DNA of 5,884 nucleotides, from assembly GCA_046734795.1 (NCBI GenBank), contig JBKPRX010000084.1:1-5884 (forward strand), in the 5' to 3' direction. Origin of the DNA: JBKPRX01 sp046734795 (lineage in GTDB: Bacteria; Actinomycetota; Thermoleophilia; Gaiellales; Gaiellaceae). Made by a program: the position numbers and the translations under genes. The notes beneath the pieces were generated by a model. The model did no database searches. It was not told the origin of the DNA and worked only from the letters and a program-made list of their open reading frames with translations. Below are positions 5,884-5,884 of this stretch, piece after piece; within the stretch, counting starts at the first letter, position 1; each line of letters begins with the position of its first letter.

Positions 5884-5884
5884 C

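Overview
The window is GC-rich, roughly two thirds G+C by eye, with tightly packed genes, GTG starts and G/C-ending codons. Together with the gene families this suggests an actinobacterium, perhaps one of the uncultured Acidimicrobiia or Thermoleophilia-like lineages. That assignment is an inference: there is no rRNA or other marker gene here. The content is ordinary catabolic CoA metabolism. I see no mobile element, CRISPR array, phage gene, tRNA or rRNA.

Left block, + strand, 2-3268: four co-directional genes. They are the C-terminal part of an acyl-CoA dehydrogenase (its 5' end lies outside the window), a small single-hotdog MaoC-type enoyl-CoA hydratase, a class III (CaiB/BaiF) CoA-transferase, and a CitE/HpcH-type CoA-ester lyase. 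The first three genes overlap by 4 and 11 bp and the fourth follows after 15 nt, so this is almost certainly one operon. The set reads as a pathway: the transferase activates an acid, the dehydrogenase desaturates it, the hydratase adds water, and the lyase cleaves the hydroxyacyl-CoA. That logic fits a branched C5-dicarboxylate such as methylsuccinate, mesaconate or itaconate, yielding either glyoxylate + propionyl-CoA or pyruvate + acetyl-CoA. The substrate cannot be fixed from sequence alone.

Centre, 3269-3341: a 73-bp convergent intergenic gap holding a perfect 12-bp inverted repeat with a 6-nt loop. It probably ends transcription of both operons.

Right block, - strand, 5883-3342: a phosphotriesterase-related metallohydrolase (the amidohydrolase-superfamily group that includes many lactonases) is followed by an AMP-forming acyl-CoA ligase. 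They overlap by 23 bp, and a strong Shine-Dalgarno sequence for the ligase lies inside the end of the hydrolase gene. A simple reading is that the hydrolase opens an ester or lactone and the ligase activates the resulting acid with CoA. Whether this product feeds the left operon is unknown.

No regulator or transporter gene is visible. The promoters of both operons must lie outside the window, because each enters from an edge and runs toward the centre. Nothing here clearly represents an undescribed system. The most interesting points are the C5-diacid-type enzyme set with a CaiB transferase, and the coupled hydrolase-ligase pair.
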